Shown in pieces: positions 25,368-34,186 of a DNA stretch of 64,000 nt (position 1 is its first letter; every line of letters starts with the position of its first letter). Origin of the DNA: Amaricoccus solimangrovi (GTDB lineage: Bacteria; Pseudomonadota; Alphaproteobacteria; Rhodobacterales; Rhodobacteraceae); assembly GCF_006385685.1 (NCBI RefSeq), contig NZ_VFRP01000019.1, forward strand, positions 29,976 through 93,975, in the 5' to 3' direction. Position numbers and translations under genes: made by a program. Under the pieces are notes generated by a model that saw nothing but the letters and a program-made list of their open reading frames with translations, ran no database searches and was not told the origin of the DNA.

Positions 25368-26627
25368 ATGGCCGCGCCAGCCCAGCCCGAGGCCCTGTCC
25401 TCGTCGCGAATCGTCACGCCGATCCTCGTCGCGAGCTGCCTGATCCTGCTCGTGAGCTTCGGCATCCGGGCCAGCTTCGGGCTGTTCCAGATCCCGATCG
25501 CCAGCGAATTCGGCTGGCCGCGCGCCGAGTTCTCGCTCGCCATCGCGATCCAGAACCTCGCCTGGGGCATCGGCCAGCCGGTCTTCGGCGCGATCGCGGA
25601 ACGCTTCGGCGACCGCCGCGCGATCATCCTCGGCGCGTTGCTCTACGCGGCGGGGCTCCTGCTCTCGGCGCAGGCGGTGACGCCGGTCGGGCACCAGATG
25701 CTGAACGTGCTGATCGGCTTCGGCATCGCGGGCACCGGCTTCGGCGTCATCCTCGCCATCGTCGGCCGCGCCGCCTCGGCCGAGAACCGCTCGCTCCTGC
25801 TCGGCATCACCACCGCCGCGGGCTCGGCCGGGCAGGTGCTGGGCCCCCCGGTCGCGGAACTCCTGCTCGGACAGATGGCCTGGCCCTCGGTCTTCGTCGT
25901 CTTCGCGGTCGCGATCCTCGCCGTGCTGCTCGCGCTGCCCTTCCTCGGGAGCGGCGAGCGCGCCGCGCCGGCGGCGGGGGACGCGGGCATGGCCGCCATC
26001 GTCGGCCAGGCGCTGCGCGATCCGAGCTTCGCGCTCATCTTCATCGGCTTCTTCTCCTGCGGCTACCAGCTCGGCTTCATCACCGCGCATTTCCCGGCCT
26101 TCATCACCGAGGTCTGCGCGCCGATCCCCTCGGGCAGCCTGCTCGCGAGCCTCGGGATCAGCACCACCTCGGCGCTCGGCGCCTTCTCGATCGCGGTGAT
26201 CGGCCTCGCCAATATCGGCGGCACGCTGCTCGCCGGCGCGCTGGGGCGGCATTTCCGCAAGAAGTACCTGCTCGCGCAGATCTACGCCGCGCGCACCATC
26301 GTCTCCGCCGCCTTCATCCTGACGCCGATGACGCCGGCGACCGTCCTGCTCTTCTCGCTGATCATGGGCGCGCTCTGGCTCGCGACCGTGCCGCTGACGA
26401 GCGGTCTCGTCGCGCAGATCTGGGGGCTGCGCTACATGGGCACGCTCTACGGCATCGTCTTTCTCAGCCACCAGATCGGCGCCTTCCTCGGCGTCTGGCT
26501 CGGCGGGCGGCTCTACGACGCCTATGGCAGCTACACCGCGGTCTGGTGGATCGGCGTGGGCGTCGGCGCCTTCTCGGCGCTGGTGCATCTGCCGATCCGC
26601 GAACGGCCGGCGGCGCTCCCCGCCTGA
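25368..26627 (+). CDS. MFS transporter, monocarboxylate-type
   Basis: 419 residues with twelve membrane helices. The helix 1-2 region (SFGIRASFGLFQIPIASEFGWPRAEFSLAIA, here seen as SFGLFQIPIASEFGW) and GFGIAGTGFGVILAIVGRAASAENRS in helix 4-5 match the monocarboxylate/oxalate-type MFS branch common in Rhodobacterales. The motif A loop AERFGDRRA is present. Substrate cannot be told from sequence. The ATG at 25368 follows GCGGAG. It is the first gene of a plus-strand run leading to the dehydrogenase genes. Confidence 0.88.
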   Translation: MAAPAQPEALSSSRIVTPILVASCLILLVSFGIRASFGLFQIPIASEFGWPRAEFSLAIAIQNLAWGIGQPVFGAIAERFGDRRAIILGALLYAAGLLLSAQAVTPVGHQMLNVLIGFGIAGTGFGVILAIVGRAASAENRSLLLGITTAAGSAGQVLGPPVAELLLGQMAWPSVFVVFAVAILAVLLALPFLGSGERAAPAAGDAGMAAIVGQALRDPSFALIFIGFFSCGYQLGFITAHFPAFITEVCAPIPSGSLLASLGISTTSALGAFSIAVIGLANIGGTLLAGALGRHFRKKYLLAQIYAARTIVSAAFILTPMTPATVLLFSLIMGALWLATVPLTSGLVAQIWGLRYMGTLYGIVFLSHQIGAFLGVWLGGRLYDAYGSYTAVWWIGVGVGAFSALVHLPIRERPAALPA

Positions 26628-26724
26628 GGCGGGCGCCCCCGACCTTGGTGGCGGCGGGCTTGCCATCGGGGGCGGCGCGGCGCCATTCTGCGGGAAAAGC
26701 GGGGCGATCGGGAGGGCCCGTCGG

Positions 26725-27021
26725 ATGTGCAGCATCTTCTCCGGACAGGATCCGTCCGAATACACGCCCGAGACGCGACGGCTGCGCCTCAACGGCCAGA
26801 GCACGAGCCTGCGCCTCGAAGCCGCCTTCTGGCACATCCTCGACGCGATGGCGGCGGACCAGGGGATGAGCACCCCCGCCTTCATCTCGAAACTGCACGA
26901 CGAGGTGCTGCGGCAGCGGGGCGAGGCGGCCAATTTCAGCTCGCTCCTGCGCTGCTCCTGCCTGCTGCACGTGGCGGGCGCGGGAACGCCGGCCTACGCC
27001 GCCGCGCTGGCCGCGGAATAG
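26725..27021 (+). CDS. ribbon-helix-helix domain protein (RHH_4 type)
   Basis: 98 residues. MCSIFSGQDPSEYTPETR leads into TRRLRLNGQSTSLRLEAAFW, the DNA-binding strand and first helix of the RHH_4 family, then LDAMAADQGMSTPAFISKL, the second helix. It probably dimerises and binds DNA. The regulon is unknown; the perfect palindrome at 27030-27047 nine bases past its stop is a possible target. GGGAGGG lies nine bases before the ATG. Confidence 0.88.
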   Translation: MCSIFSGQDPSEYTPETRRLRLNGQSTSLRLEAAFWHILDAMAADQGMSTPAFISKLHDEVLRQRGEAANFSSLLRCSCLLHVAGAGTPAYAAALAAE

Positions 27022-27029
27022 GCCGGAAC

Positions 27030-27047
27030 GTAGTATCGGGATACTAC
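27030..27047. promoter_or_regulatory. 18-base palindrome upstream of the glyoxalase-like gene
   Basis: GTAGTATC and GATACTAC are perfect eight-base arms separated by GG. The site lies between the RHH gene and the glyoxalase-like gene, 60 bases before the latter's ATG. It looks like a dimeric regulator site. Confidence 0.5.
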
Positions 27048-27107
27048 CCGGCCCCCCGTTCCGGGAGGCTAGTCTCCTTCCTCGACTGACATGGAAGGGA
27101 GAGGCCG

Positions 27108-27503
27108 ATGGCCAAGACGGTCCACTCGATGATCCGCGTGCTCGACGAAGCGCGCTCGCTCGCGTTCTACAGGCAGGCCTTCGGCCTCGACGTGGCGGAC
27201 CGGCTCGATTTCGAGAGCTTCACCCTCGTCTACCTCAGCAACGCGGAATCGCCCTTCGAACTGGAGCTCACGGTCAACAAGGACCGGACCGAGCCCTATG
27301 ACCTCGGCGACGGCTACGGCCATCTCGCCGTCGTCGTCGACGACGTGGACGCCGAACACGCGCGGATGACCGAGGCGGGGCTCGCCCCCCGCAAGCTCGT
27401 CGATTTCCAGCACGACGGGAAGACGCTGGCGCGGTTCTTCTTCATCGCCGATCCGGACGGCTACCAGATCGAGGTGATCCAGCGCGGGGGGCGCTTCGGA
27501 TGA
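27108..27503 (+). CDS. glyoxalase I-like VOC superfamily protein (lactoylglutathione lyase-like)
   Basis: 131 residues, the length of single-domain bacterial GloA. All four metal ligands fall where expected: H6 (TVHSMIRV), E53 (FELELT), H72 (YGHLAVVV) and E122 (YQIEVIQ). GloA converts the hemithioacetal of methylglyoxal and glutathione to S-lactoylglutathione. The sequence differs from canonical GloA in places (for example ARSLAFYRQAFGLDV), so another VOC activity is possible. It precedes the dehydrogenase pair by 55 bases. Confidence 0.88.
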   Translation: MAKTVHSMIRVLDEARSLAFYRQAFGLDVADRLDFESFTLVYLSNAESPFELELTVNKDRTEPYDLGDGYGHLAVVVDDVDAEHARMTEAGLAPRKLVDFQHDGKTLARFFFIADPDGYQIEVIQRGGRFG

Positions 27504-27558
27504 GCTAGCACCCCGCCCCGCCAGCCAGACAAGAAACAAGCCAATGGGAGGAAAAGGA

Positions 27559-28083
27559 ATGGCAAAGGACCCCGCTCTGCGCGGGCTGACGCGTCGCGCC
27601 CTGCTCGGCCGGGCCGCGATGGCGAGCGCCGCGCTCGCGATCGGCGCCGGTTTCGTCGCCGCGCCCGACGCGGCCTGGGCGCTCGAACTCGAGAACATCA
27701 GGCCCGAGACGATGGCGACGCTGATCCAGATGGCGCGCGACATCTATCCGCACGACCGCGTGGCCGACAGTTTCTACGCCGTCGCCGTGAAGGGCTACGA
27801 CACGCCCGAGGACGCGCCCGCGATCGAGGCGGGCATCGCCGCGCTAAACGCCGCCGCCCAGGGCGCCGGTTTCGACGACTATCTCTCGGTCGGCTGGGAG
27901 AGCGACCGGGTCGCGATCCTCAGGACGCAGGAGGCGAGCCCGTTCTTCCAGACGATCCGGGGCGGGCTCGTGACCGGACTCTACAATCAGAAGGAGATCT
28001 GGCCGATCTTCGGCTACCAGGGCGAGAGCTACAGCCAGGGCGGGTATCTCCACCGCGGCTTCGACGACATCAACTGGCTCTGA
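27559..28083 (+). CDS. Tat-exported small subunit of a GMC dehydrogenase (gluconate 2-dehydrogenase subunit 3-like)
   Basis: 174 residues. The N-terminus LTRRALLGRAAMASAALAIG is a twin-arginine signal ending near AWA. The mature part (TMATLIQMARDIYPHDRVADSFYAVAV) resembles the gamma subunit of membrane gluconate, fructose and FAD-glucose dehydrogenases, which escorts the large subunit through the Tat pore and stabilises it. GGAGGAAAAGG precedes the ATG at 27559; an in-frame ATG at 27544 would include that site. The large subunit gene begins 12 bases downstream, so the two are co-expressed. Confidence 0.88.
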   Translation: MAKDPALRGLTRRALLGRAAMASAALAIGAGFVAAPDAAWALELENIRPETMATLIQMARDIYPHDRVADSFYAVAVKGYDTPEDAPAIEAGIAALNAAAQGAGFDDYLSVGWESDRVAILRTQEASPFFQTIRGGLVTGLYNQKEIWPIFGYQGESYSQGGYLHRGFDDINWL

Positions 28084-28095
28084 GGGGGACGCGAG

Positions 28096-29667
28096 ATGGT
28101 CGCGAAGTTCGATCTCAACGACGACGGCGTGGTGGTGATCGTCGGCTCCGGCGCCGGCGGCGGCGTGCTGGCGAACGAACTGGCCCAGAAGGGTGTGAAG
28201 GTGGTCTCCATCGAGGCCGGCGGGCGCTATCTGCCCGACGACTACATCAACGACGAATGGGCGAGCTTCCAGCAGCTCGCCTGGACGGACATGCGCACGA
28301 CTTCGGGAAACTGGCGCGTGGCGCAGGATTTCCCGAACCTGCCGACCTGGATCGTGAAGGCGGTGGGCGGCACCTCGATCCACTGGGCGGGCGCGAGCCT
28401 GCGCTTCCAGGACCATGAATGGAAGGCACGGACGACCTACGGTAACATTCCCGATGCCAACCTGCTCGACTGGCCGATCGATTCCGCCGAGATGGCGCCC
28501 TGGTACGACAAGGCCGAGGCCAAGCTCGGCGTCACGCGGACCGGCGGGCGCGAGGGACTGCCCGGCAACAACAACTTCAAGGTCTTCGAGGCGGGGGCGC
28601 GGGCGATCGGCTACGAGGACGTCTCGACCGGTCACATGGGCATCAACAGCGCCGAATACGACGGGCGCATGTCCTGCCAGCAGACCGGCTTCTGCTTCCA
28701 GGGCTGCAAATGGGGCGCGAAATGGTCCGCCGCCTATACCGACGTGCCGCGGGGCGAGGAGACCGGCAATCTCGAGGTGCGCTCGGGCTGTTTCGCGCTC
28801 CGGATCGAGCATGACGACGCGGGCCGGGTCACCGGCGTCGTCTATCTCGACGCGGAGGGCAAGCAGCAGCGGCAGAAGGCGAAGCTGGTCTCGGTCGCCT
28901 GCAACTCGATCGAGAGCCCGCGGCTCCTGCTCAACTCCGCCTCGTCGATGTTCCCGGACGGGCTCGCGAATTCCTCGGGCCAGGTCGGGCGGAACTACAT
29001 GCGCCACACGACGGGATCGGTCTACGCGGTGTTCGACAAGCCGGTGCGGATGTGGCGCGGCACGACGATGGCGGGCTATATCGGCGACGAGCGGCGGAAT
29101 GATCCGAGCCGGGGCTTCGTCGGCGGGTTCGAGTTCGAGACGCTGTCGCTCGGCCTGCCCTTCATGGCCGCCTTCCTCGATCCCGGCGCCTGGGGGCGCG
29201 AATTCACCTCGGCGCTCGACGGCTACGAGAACATGGCCGGGCTCTGGATCGTCGGCGAGGACATGCCGCGCGAGACGAACCGGGTGACGCTCAATCCGGA
29301 CGTGAAGGATGCGAACGGGCTGCCGGTGCCGAACGTGCATTTCGACGATCATCCGAACGACGAGGCGATGCGCGATTACGCCTATGGCAAGGGCGCGGAG
29401 CTCTACCGCGCCGCCGGGGCCACGCGGATCTTCCCGACGCCGCCCTATCCCTCGACGCATAATCTCGGGACCAACCGGATGAGCGAGAATCCGCGGGACG
29501 GCGTGGTGAACCGCTACGGGCAGAGCCACGACATCCCGAATCTCTTCGTCTCCGACGGCAGCCAGTTCACCACCGGCGCGGCGGAGAACCCGACGCTGAC
29601 CATCGTCGCGCTCGCGATCCGTCAGGCGGATCATATCGCGGGCGAACTCTCGAAGGGCAACATCTGA
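28096..29667 (+). CDS. GMC-family FAD dehydrogenase, large subunit with predicted 3Fe-4S cluster
   Basis: 523-residue flavoprotein. The FAD loop is VVIVGSGAGGG (about 13-23). Catalytic-pair candidates are H455 (STHNLGTNRM) and N498 (AAENPTLT), as in gluconate/sorbitol-type dehydrogenases. C194, C200 and C204 (CQQTGFCFQGC) have the C-x5-C-x3-C spacing that binds the 3Fe-4S cluster in FAD-dependent glucose dehydrogenase. It has no signal of its own and should ride out on the Tat signal of the small subunit. The usual dihaem or trihaem cytochrome c subunit is missing from this locus, so the electron acceptor must be encoded elsewhere. The sugar or alcohol substrate is unknown. Confidence 0.92.
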   Translation: MVAKFDLNDDGVVVIVGSGAGGGVLANELAQKGVKVVSIEAGGRYLPDDYINDEWASFQQLAWTDMRTTSGNWRVAQDFPNLPTWIVKAVGGTSIHWAGASLRFQDHEWKARTTYGNIPDANLLDWPIDSAEMAPWYDKAEAKLGVTRTGGREGLPGNNNFKVFEAGARAIGYEDVSTGHMGINSAEYDGRMSCQQTGFCFQGCKWGAKWSAAYTDVPRGEETGNLEVRSGCFALRIEHDDAGRVTGVVYLDAEGKQQRQKAKLVSVACNSIESPRLLLNSASSMFPDGLANSSGQVGRNYMRHTTGSVYAVFDKPVRMWRGTTMAGYIGDERRNDPSRGFVGGFEFETLSLGLPFMAAFLDPGAWGREFTSALDGYENMAGLWIVGEDMPRETNRVTLNPDVKDANGLPVPNVHFDDHPNDEAMRDYAYGKGAELYRAAGATRIFPTPPYPSTHNLGTNRMSENPRDGVVNRYGQSHDIPNLFVSDGSQFTTGAAENPTLTIVALAIRQADHIAGELSKGNI

Positions 29668-29701
29668 CGCTGGGCCGGGGCGGACCGGTTCCGCCCCGCC
29701 C

Positions 29702-29730
29702 TTGACCCGACCGCCCCGTTCGCGTAATGC
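29702..29730 (+). promoter_or_regulatory. promoter of the ffh operon
   Basis: TTGACC (29702-29707) and TAATGC (29725-29730) are spaced by 17 bases, a good housekeeping-sigma match, about 107 bases before the ffh ATG. Confidence 0.55.
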
Positions 29731-29836
29731 CTCCCCAATCTCCGGAGCGTGAAAGCACTCCGGTCCTGTGTGTCGTCCCAGGATCGCCGTCGGTCAGCGC
29801 GTCGCGCCCACCGGCGCGATCAGCGTTGGAGGGGCC

Positions 29837-31315
29837 ATGTTCGAGAATCTGTCCGACCGCCTCGGCGGCGTCTTCGGCAAGCTCACCCGCCAGGGCGCGC
29901 TGACCGACGACGACATCGCGACCGCGCTGCGCGAGGTCCGCGTCGCGCTTCTGGAAGCGGACGTCTCGCTGCCCGTCGCCCGGAATTTCGTCAAGTCGGT
30001 CACGGAGAAGGCCCGGGGCCAGGCGGTCACCAAATCGGTGACGCCGGGCCAGCAGGTGGTGAAGATCGTCCATGACGAGCTCGTCCACGTGCTGGCGGGC
30101 GAGGGCAAGAGCCCGGAACTCCGGATCGACAACCCGCCCGCGCCGGTGCTGATGGTGGGCCTGCAGGGCTCGGGCAAGACGACCACCACCGCGAAACTCG
30201 CGAAGCGCCTGAAGGACCGCGAGGGCAAGCGCGTGCTGATGGCCTCGCTCGACACGCGGCGCCCGGCGGCGATGGAGCAGCTCGCGGTGCTCGGCACCCA
30301 GGTCGGCGTCGACACGCTGCCGATCGTGCCGGGCCAGACCCCGGTGCAGATCGCGAACCGCGCGAAGCAGCAGGCGACGCTCGGCGGCTACGACGTGGTG
30401 ATGCTCGACACCGCCGGCCGGCTTCACATCGACGACGAGCTGATGGCCGAGGTCGAGGCGGTCCGCGACGCGGCGAAGCCCCGCGAGACGCTGCTGGTCG
30501 TCGACGGCCTGACCGGGCAGGACGCGGTCAACGTCGCCGAGCAGTTCGACGGCCGGGTGGGGATCTCCGGCGTCGTGCTGACCCGGATGGACGGCGACGG
30601 CCGCGGCGGCGCCGCGCTCTCGATGCGCGCGGTGACCGGCAAGCCGATCCGCTTCGTCGGCCTCGGCGAGAAGATGGACGCGCTCGAGGAATTCCACCCC
30701 GAGCGGATCGCCGGCCGCATCCTCGGCATGGGCGACATCGTCAGCCTCGTCGAGAAGGCGCGCGAGACGCTGGAGGCCGAGCAGGCCGAGCGGATGATGA
30801 AGCGGTTCCAGAAGGGTCAGTTCAACATGAACGACCTGAAGGGCCAGCTCGAGCAGATGATCAAGATGGGCGGCATGTCCGGCCTGATGGGCATGATGCC
30901 CGGCATGCAGAAGATGTCGAAGCAGCTCGACGAGGCCGGGCTGGACGACCGGATGCTCCGCCGCCAGATCGCGCTCATTGATTCGATGACGAAGAAGGAG
31001 CGCCGGAACCCCGACCTGCTGCAGGCGAGCCGCAAGAAGCGGATCGCGGCGGGCGCGGGGCTGGAGGTCTCCGATCTGAACAAGCTTCTGAAGATGCACC
31101 GGCAGATGGCCGATGTGATGAAGAAGATGGGCGGCATGGGCAAGAAGGGCCTGCTCAGGGGCGGCCTCGGCGCGCTGCTCGGCAAGGGCGGCGGCATGCC
31201 CGGAGGGATGCCGCCGATGCCGGGCGGGCTGCCGCCGGGGATGCCGGGACCGGGCGGGATGCCCCCGGGCCTGACGCTGCCCCCCGGTCTCTCGGGGCTG
31301 GGGAAGAAGAAATGA
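29837..31315 (+). CDS. ffh: signal recognition particle protein Ffh (SRP54)
   Basis: 492-residue GTPase that binds SRP RNA and signal peptides and targets membrane proteins to FtsY. An N domain is followed by the G domain with GLQGSGKTTTTAKLA (P-loop at 108-115), DTAGRLHIDDELM and LTRMDGDGRGG. The methionine-rich M domain runs from about residue 300, and the tail is repetitive Gly/Met/Pro. The ATG at 29837 follows GGAGGGG. The SRP RNA gene was not seen in the 170 bases upstream. Its stop overlaps the chorismate mutase start by four bases. Confidence 0.98.
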   Translation: MFENLSDRLGGVFGKLTRQGALTDDDIATALREVRVALLEADVSLPVARNFVKSVTEKARGQAVTKSVTPGQQVVKIVHDELVHVLAGEGKSPELRIDNPPAPVLMVGLQGSGKTTTTAKLAKRLKDREGKRVLMASLDTRRPAAMEQLAVLGTQVGVDTLPIVPGQTPVQIANRAKQQATLGGYDVVMLDTAGRLHIDDELMAEVEAVRDAAKPRETLLVVDGLTGQDAVNVAEQFDGRVGISGVVLTRMDGDGRGGAALSMRAVTGKPIRFVGLGEKMDALEEFHPERIAGRILGMGDIVSLVEKARETLEAEQAERMMKRFQKGQFNMNDLKGQLEQMIKMGGMSGLMGMMPGMQKMSKQLDEAGLDDRMLRRQIALIDSMTKKERRNPDLLQASRKKRIAAGAGLEVSDLNKLLKMHRQMADVMKKMGGMGKKGLLRGGLGALLGKGGGMPGGMPPMPGGLPPGMPGPGGMPPGLTLPPGLSGLGKKK

Positions 31316-31704
31316 GCGCCGGACTTCCGACCGGGGCCGGGGAGGAGGACTGGCGTGTCGCGGCCTCCTCCGAGGACATCCGCCGCGCGGCCGACCTGCT
31401 GCGCGGGCATCGCGAGTCGATCGACCGGCTCGACGCGATCCTCGTCTTCACCCTCGCGGAGCGGTTCAAGCACACGCAGGGCGTGGGCGTGCTCAAGGCC
31501 CGGCACAACCTGCCGCCCTCCGATCCGGCGCGCGAGGCGAAGCAGATCGCGCGGCTGGAACGGCTGGCCGAGGAGGCGGATCTCGACCCCGCCTTCGCGA
31601 AGAAATTCCTGAACTTCATCATTTCCGAAGTCATCAGGCATCACGAGAAGCATCTCGAGAACGGGGCTGACGAAGCCCAAGACCAGACCATGAACAGGAG
31701 CTGA
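31312..31704 (+). CDS. chorismate mutase (AroQ class)
   Basis: 130-residue helical chorismate mutase converting chorismate to prephenate for Phe and Tyr. [22 protein letters not shown] is the long first helix, with the conserved Arg and IDxLDxxL pattern; [21 protein letters not shown] and the following [13 protein letters not shown] helix complete the fold. An extra N-terminal stretch of about 20 residues precedes it. ATGA overlap with ffh implies translational coupling. Lying between ffh and rpsP is a layout usual for Rhodobacterales. Confidence 0.92.
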   Translation: MSAGLPTGAGEEDWRVAASSEDIRRAADLLRGHRESIDRLDAILVFTLAERFKHTQGVGVLKARHNLPPSDPAREAKQIARLERLAEEADLDPAFAKKFLNFIISEVIRHHEKHLENGADEAQDQTMNRS

Positions 31705-31709
31705 AACCC

Positions 31710-32069
31710 ATGGCCATGAAGATCCGGCTCGCCCGCGGCGGGTCCAAGAAGCGTCCCCACTATTCGATCGTCGCCGCCGATTCGCGCTATGCCCGCGACG
31801 GCCGCTTCATCGAGAAGCTCGGCACCTACGATCCGCTGCTGCCGAAGGACAACGAGAACCGCGTGAAGATGGATGTCGAGCGCGTGAAGTACTGGCTCGG
31901 CGAGGGCGCGCAGGCGACCGATCGCGTGGCCCGTTTCCTCGAATCCGCCGGCGTCACCGAGAAGAAGACCCGCAACAACCCGAAGCAGGGTGAGCCGGGC
32001 AAGGCCGCCGTCGCCCGCGCCAAGGAGCGCGCCGAGAAGGCCGCCGCCGCGGAAGCTCCCGCCGAGTAA
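31710..32069 (+). CDS. rpsP: 30S ribosomal protein S16
   Basis: 119 residues. [19 protein letters not shown] and [18 protein letters not shown] are S16 signatures. The last about 40 residues are a Lys/Ala/Glu-rich extension typical of alphaproteobacteria. It starts five bases after the chorismate mutase stop. The Met-Ala-Met start leaves a choice of the ATG at 31710 or 31716. Confidence 0.98.
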   Translation: MAMKIRLARGGSKKRPHYSIVAADSRYARDGRFIEKLGTYDPLLPKDNENRVKMDVERVKYWLGEGAQATDRVARFLESAGVTEKKTRNNPKQGEPGKAAVARAKERAEKAAAAEAPAE

Positions 32070-32100
32070 TCGGCGGCTCCCTCCCGAGGGCGGATGCGCG

Positions 32101-32622
32101 ATGGCTGATCCGAAGGGTCTGGTCTGCGTCGGCGCGATCGCCGGCGGGTTCGGCGTGCAGGGCGAGGTGCGCCTCAAGTCCTTCTGCGCCGATCCCGCCG
32201 CGATCGCCGATTACGCGCCGCTCCTCACCGAGGACGGGCGGAGCTTCGGCCTGCGCGTGACGCGGGCGCTCTCGGGCGCCTTCGCCGCGCGGCTGACCGG
32301 CGTTTCGACGCGCGAACAGGCCGAGGCGATGAAGGGAACGCGGCTCTACGTGCCGCGCGAGCGCCTGCCCAATCCGGGCGAGGACGAGTTCTACCACGCC
32401 GACCTGATCGGCCTCGCCGTGCTCGACACCGGCGGCGCGCCGATCGGCAAGGTCAAGGCGGTGCTCGACCACGGCGCGGGCGACATCCTCGAGATCGCGC
32501 GGCCGGGCCGGCCCGACCTGCTCCTGCCCTTCACCCGCGCGGTTGTCCCGACGGTCGATCTTCCCGGCCGCCGGATCATCGCCGATCCGCCCGAGGGGCT
32601 CGACGGCCCCGAGCGCGAATAG
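32101..32622 (+). CDS. rimM: 16S rRNA processing protein RimM
   Basis: 173 residues. The N-terminal domain has [21 protein letters not shown], and the PRC-barrel domain has [19 protein letters not shown] and [20 protein letters not shown]. RimM binds S19 and helps 30S head maturation. It lies between rpsP and trmD as in most proteobacteria. Confidence 0.97.
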   Translation: MADPKGLVCVGAIAGGFGVQGEVRLKSFCADPAAIADYAPLLTEDGRSFGLRVTRALSGAFAARLTGVSTREQAEAMKGTRLYVPRERLPNPGEDEFYHADLIGLAVLDTGGAPIGKVKAVLDHGAGDILEIARPGRPDLLLPFTRAVVPTVDLPGRRIIADPPEGLDGPERE

Positions 32623-32655
32623 CCGCGCCGCCGGAGGCGTGCCTGGGGCCTTGCG

Positions 32656-33429
32656 ATGACGACGCCGTGGACCGCTCGCGTCCTCACCCTCTTCCCGGAG
32701 ATGTTCCCCGGCCCCCTCGGCGCCTCGCTGACGGGCCGGGCGCTTCGCGACGGGCTCTGGAGCCTCGATCCCTTCGACATCCGGAGCGTCGCGACCGACC
32801 GCCACCGGAGCGTGGACGACAGTCCCGCGGGCGGCGGCGCGGGGATGGTGCTTCGGGCCGACGTCGTCGCCGCCGCGCTCGACGCCGCCCCCTGCCCCGG
32901 CCCGGTGCTCTATCTCTCGCCCCGGGGCGCGCGATTCGACCAGGCGATGGCGCGCCGCCTCGCCCGGGGGCCGGGGATGACGCTGCTCTGCGGCCGGTTC
33001 GAGGGGGTGGACCAGCGCGTGCTCGAGGCGCGGGACATCACCGAGGTTTCGCTCGGGGATTTCGTGCTGACGGGCGGCGAAATCGCGGCGATGGCCTTGA
33101 TCGACGCCTGCGTCCGGCTTATACCCCGCGTCCTGGGCAATGCCGAGTCGTCCGTCGAGGAATCGTTCTCGAACGGGCTTTTGGAATACCCGCAATACAC
33201 ACGCCCGACCGACTGGGAAGGTCTGCGGATACCCGAGGTTCTCCTCTCGGGCCATCACGGACGTATCGCCGAGTGGCGACGGAGCCAGGCGGAGAGGCTG
33301 ACCAAGGAACGTCGTCCCGATCTCTGGCGGGCCCATGTCGAAGCGGCATGCGCGGACCCGGCGGGAGAAGCGGAGCTCTCGGACGCGCAGACCATCGCCG
33401 CCAAAGGCGAGCCTCAGAAGGACGACTGA
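32656..33429 (+). CDS. trmD: tRNA (guanine-37-N1)-methyltransferase
   Basis: 257-residue SPOUT-class enzyme that methylates G37 of tRNAs. [18 protein letters not shown] starts the protein. The trefoil knot that binds S-adenosylmethionine contains [15 protein letters not shown] and [20 protein letters not shown], and [13 protein letters not shown] is the tRNA-binding loop. The C-terminus has a short extension past the usual [14 protein letters not shown]. One base separates its stop from rplS. Confidence 0.98.
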   Translation: MTTPWTARVLTLFPEMFPGPLGASLTGRALRDGLWSLDPFDIRSVATDRHRSVDDSPAGGGAGMVLRADVVAAALDAAPCPGPVLYLSPRGARFDQAMARRLARGPGMTLLCGRFEGVDQRVLEARDITEVSLGDFVLTGGEIAAMALIDACVRLIPRVLGNAESSVEESFSNGLLEYPQYTRPTDWEGLRIPEVLLSGHHGRIAEWRRSQAERLTKERRPDLWRAHVEAACADPAGEAELSDAQTIAAKGEPQKDD

Positions 33430-33430
33430 C

Positions 33431-33823
33431 ATGAACCTGCTGCAGCAACTCGAGGCCGAGCAGATCGCCGCTCTGGCCAAGGACATTCCCGATTTCGCGG
33501 CCGGCGACACCGTGCGCGTCGGCTACAAGGTGACCGAGGGCACGCGCTCCCGCGTCCAGGCCTACGAGGGCGTCTGCATCGCCCGCAACGGCGGCGCGGG
33601 CATCGGCGCGAGCTTCACCGTCCGCAAGATCTCCTTCGGCGAGGGCGTCGAGCGCGTCTTCCCGCTCCACTCGCCGAACATCGATTCGATCACCGTGGTC
33701 CGCCGCGGCAAGGTTCGCCGCGCGAAGCTCTACTACCTGCGCGAGCGCCGCGGCAAATCCGCCCGTATCGTCGAGAAGACCAACTACCGCCCCAAGGCCG
33801 TCCCGGCCGACGCGAAGGCCTGA
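33431..33823 (+). CDS. rplS: 50S ribosomal protein L19
   Basis: 130 residues. [40 protein letters not shown] and [18 protein letters not shown] are L19 landmarks. The C-terminal [12 protein letters not shown] is a short extension. Start at the ATG one base after trmD. Confidence 0.98.
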   Translation: MNLLQQLEAEQIAALAKDIPDFAAGDTVRVGYKVTEGTRSRVQAYEGVCIARNGGAGIGASFTVRKISFGEGVERVFPLHSPNIDSITVVRRGKVRRAKLYYLRERRGKSARIVEKTNYRPKAVPADAKA

Positions 33824-33834
33824 GGAGCGCCGCG

Positions 33835-34056
33835 ATGAAGAAGAACGTGCACCCCGACTACCACATGATCGAGGTCAAGCTGACCGACGGCACCACCTAC
33901 CAGACGCGCTCGACCTACGGCGCGGAGGGTGCCACGCTGACGCTCGAGATCGATCCCTCGGCGCATCCGGCCTGGACCGGCGGCTCGGCGAAGCTGCTCG
34001 ACACCGGCGGCCGCGTGTCGAAGTTCAAGAAGAAGTACGAGGGCCTCGGCTTCTGA
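33835..34056 (+). CDS. rpmE: 50S ribosomal protein L31
   Basis: 73 residues beginning [19 protein letters not shown]. The zinc-binding cysteines of the C+ form are absent, so this is a Cys-less L31. [12 protein letters not shown] closes it. Last gene of the ffh-rpmE run, followed by a terminator. Confidence 0.97.
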   Translation: MKKNVHPDYHMIEVKLTDGTTYQTRSTYGAEGATLTLEIDPSAHPAWTGGSAKLLDTGGRVSKFKKKYEGLGF

Positions 34057-34080
34057 GCCGGATCCCCGTCGCAGACCACG

Positions 34081-34106
34081 AAGCGCGCCCCTCGGGCGCG
34101 CTTTTT
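34081..34106 (+). terminator. terminator after rpmE
   Basis: AGCGCGCCC and GGGCGCGCT form a nine-pair stem with a three-base loop, followed by a T run. Confidence 0.9.
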
Positions 34107-34137
34107 CGTTCCGGGTCATGCAAGGTTCCGAGTCATG

Positions 34138-34164
34138 AAAAAGGGGCGGGCCGAAGCCCGCCCC
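34138..34164 (-). terminator. terminator after the carboxypeptidase gene (minus strand)
   Basis: On the minus strand GGGGCGGGC and GCCCGCCCC pair around a UUCG tetraloop, followed by five T's (34142-34138). It lies 23 bases past the gene's stop. Confidence 0.88.
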
Positions 34165-34186
34165 CCCCCGCCCGGATCGCCGCGAC

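Noticed and set aside
29668..29836. SRP RNA gene upstream of ffh
   Set aside because: No GGAA tetraloop helix or 4.5S-like fold; only a promoter is visible.
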